Source of the DNA: Candidatus Gastranaerophilales bacterium
GTDB taxonomy: Bacteria; Cyanobacteriota; Vampirovibrionia; Gastranaerophilales; Gastranaerophilaceae
DNA length: 5,465 nt
Direction of reading: 5' to 3'
Assembly (NCBI GenBank): GCA_944323585.1
Contig: CALUTA010000105.1
Location: 1 to 5,465 of the forward strand
Made by a program: the position numbers and the translations under genes. Below are positions 4,210 to 5,465 of this stretch, in pieces. The notes beneath the pieces are model-generated. The model saw only the letters and a program-made list of their open reading frames with translations. It ran no database searches and was not told the origin of the DNA. How positions within the stretch are numbered: position 1 is the first letter of the stretch; each line of letters begins with the position of its first letter.

Positions 4210-5465
4210 ATGTTTAAGAAATTACTTTCATCCAAAACAATGGCTGCTCTTTGTGCTGCTTTGTTTTGTGCGGTTTCTCCTGCTCTTGCAAGTGAAGCCG
4301 ATTTAGTTGTCCCGAGTATTAAAGACGCAAGCCTCTCAAGCTACAATTTGCTTTTGATCGGTATTGCAATTTCCGTTATCGGTTTGATATTCGGATTTAT
4401 TGAATTTATGCGGATTAAAAAATTGGAAGTCCACGCTGCAATGGCAGATGTCGGAAATACAATTTTTGAAACCTGCAAAACTTACCTGATTCAGCAGGGT
4501 AAATTCCTGCTGGTTCTTGAAGTTCTGATTGGCCTGTGTATAGCTTTCTATTTCGGCTATCTGCAGGGAATGCCTTTGAAGAACGTATTGATTATTCTTG
4601 CCTGGTCTGTAATCGGTATTTTAGGTTCTTATGCCGTTGCATGGTTCGGTATCAGAATGAATACCCTTGCAAACGCAAGAACTTCTTTTGCATCATTGAA
4701 AGGCAACCCGCTTAACGTATTGAACATTCCGTTGAAAGCAGGCATGTCAATCGGTGTCTGCCTTGTATCAGTTGAATTGATTTTGATGCTTACAATTCTT
4801 TTGTTTGTGCCGGGCGAAATTGCAGGTGCATGCTTTATCGGTTTTGCAATCGGTGAATCATTGGGTGCTTCTGCACTTCGTGTTGCAGGCGGTATCTTTA
4901 CAAAAATTGCCGATATCGGATCAGATTTGATGAAAATCCAATTCGGTATCAAAGAAGACGACCCGAGAAACCCCGGTGTTATTGCTGACTGTACCGGTGA
5001 CAACGCAGGCGACTCTGTAGGTCCGACTGCAGACGGATTTGAAACTTACGGTGTAACAGGTGTTGCGCTTGTTTCATTTATTCTTCTTGCTGTTGCAGGG
5101 CCTGAAAATCAGGTTCAGTTGTTGACCTGGATTTTCGTAATGAGATTCTTGATGATTGTAACTTCTGTTGTTGCATACTGGATTAACGGTGTTGCAGACA
5201 GAATTTACGCAGCAAAAACAGAAAAATTCGATTTTGAAAAACCTTTGACCAACCTTGTTTGGTTGACATCTATACTTTCAATCGCAATGACTTTTGGCGT
5301 AAGCCACTGGCTGCTCGGCGGTTTGGAAGGAAACTTGTGGCTCGTCCTTTCCTGCATAATTTCTTGCGGAACTCTTGGAGCTGCTTTGATTCCTGAATTC
5401 ACCAAAATCTTCACTTCACCTAAAGCTAAACATACTGAAGAAGTTGTTACAGCTTCACGTGAAGG
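4210..5465 (+). CDS. hppA: Membrane-bound ion-translocating pyrophosphatase, N-terminal 418 residues (3' end outside window)
   Basis: An integral membrane pump that hydrolyses pyrophosphate to drive H+ and/or Na+ across the cytoplasmic membrane. After a signal-peptide-like N-terminus (residues 1-27, ALA before the likely cleavage) come membrane helices at about 47-66, 99-117, 126-147 and 176-200. The PPi/Mg site follows: GGIFTKIADIGSD (227-239), EDDPRNP (249-255), and DCTGDNAGD (260-268) with GPTADGFETY (271-280). The window ends in TASRE (414-418), the start of the family's conserved ASREGG segment. The motif is a divergent version: the better-known enzymes have DNVGDNVGD followed by G-M-x-A/S-D-L-F. 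Glu278 sits where the Na+-pumping Thermotoga enzyme has its helix-6 glutamate. The residue deciding K+ dependence (GNTTK/A) lies beyond the window, so ion and K+ class are open. The start is set by AGGGAG (4199-4204), five bases before the ATG. Confidence 0.95.
   Translation, partial: MFKKLLSSKTMAALCAALFCAVSPALASEADLVVPSIKDASLSSYNLLLIGIAISVIGLIFGFIEFMRIKKLEVHAAMADVGNTIFETCKTYLIQQGKFLLVLEVLIGLCIAFYFGYLQGMPLKNVLIILAWSVIGILGSYAVAWFGIRMNTLANARTSFASLKGNPLNVLNIPLKAGMSIGVCLVSVELILMLTILLFVPGEIAGACFIGFAIGESLGASALRVAGGIFTKIADIGSDLMKIQFGIKEDDPRNPGVIADCTGDNAGDSVGPTADGFETYGVTGVALVSFILLAVAGPENQVQLLTWIFVMRFLMIVTSVVAYWINGVADRIYAAKTEKFDFEKPLTNLVWLTSILSIAMTFGVSHWLLGGLEGNLWLVLSCIISCGTLGAALIPEFTKIFTSPKAKHTEEVVTASRE

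Noticed and set aside
4629..5414. Minus-strand frames of 124 and 69 codons inside hppA
   Set aside because: Antisense shadows of a strongly conserved membrane pyrophosphatase; no ribosome site and no recognisable protein.
1..5465. A multi-gene defence or mobile system
   Set aside because: The only nuclease of that style is the single GIY-YIG gene; there is no methyltransferase, integrase, toxin-antitoxin pair, reverse transcriptase or repeat array beside it.

Overview
The window reads as a piece of a bacterial chromosome of low to moderate GC. By eye the genes are about 35-50 % GC, with one AT-rich insert near 29 %. It carries five protein-coding genes: endonuclease MutS2 (minus, C-terminal part cut off by the left edge), an FAD/Fe-S glutamate synthase small-subunit-type oxidoreductase (gltA, plus), a secreted protein of unknown family (plus), a small GIY-YIG nuclease (minus), and a membrane-bound ion-pumping pyrophosphatase (hppA, plus, cut off by the right edge). 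The gene content and the style of the secreted protein suggest an anaerobic gut-type lineage. Gastranaerophilales/Melainabacteria is my best guess, but this is an impression and not proven by anything here. No RNA gene, IS element, CRISPR array or origin was seen.

Layout. Positions 1-1160 are mutS2 on the minus strand, with a good promoter placed so that transcription would start at the ATG itself (leaderless mRNA). Positions 1161-1305 are a divergent control region with a second promoter for gltA and a 9-bp-arm dyad that ends at the gltA Shine-Dalgarno. gltA fills 1306-2679. The 76-bp gap after it holds a perfect extended -10 element overlapping the left arm of a 13-bp inverted repeat; this is either a terminator/attenuator for gltA readthrough or an operator for the next gene. 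The secreted-protein gene (2756-3643, GTG start) ends directly against the stop codon of the GIY-YIG gene on the other strand (3644-4069), with no spacer. Positions 4070-4209 are a divergent control region in which the promoters of the GIY-YIG gene and hppA are mirror images: each is TTGTAA-N17-TATAAT and their -35 boxes are only 2 bp apart. hppA starts at 4210 and runs off the window.

How the genes fit together. MutS2 (recombination or stalled-ribosome processing), GltA (glutamate synthesis or NAD(P)H/ferredoxin electron transfer) and the pyrophosphatase (energy recovery from PPi) are housekeeping functions with separate promoters, so no single pathway or operon is evident. The GIY-YIG gene looks like a later arrival because of its base composition. 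I did not find a convincing new multi-gene system. The most interesting items are the mirror-image promoter pair, the uncharacterised secreted protein with three copies of a short I-P-x-G-T-like motif, and the two promoter-overlapping dyads.
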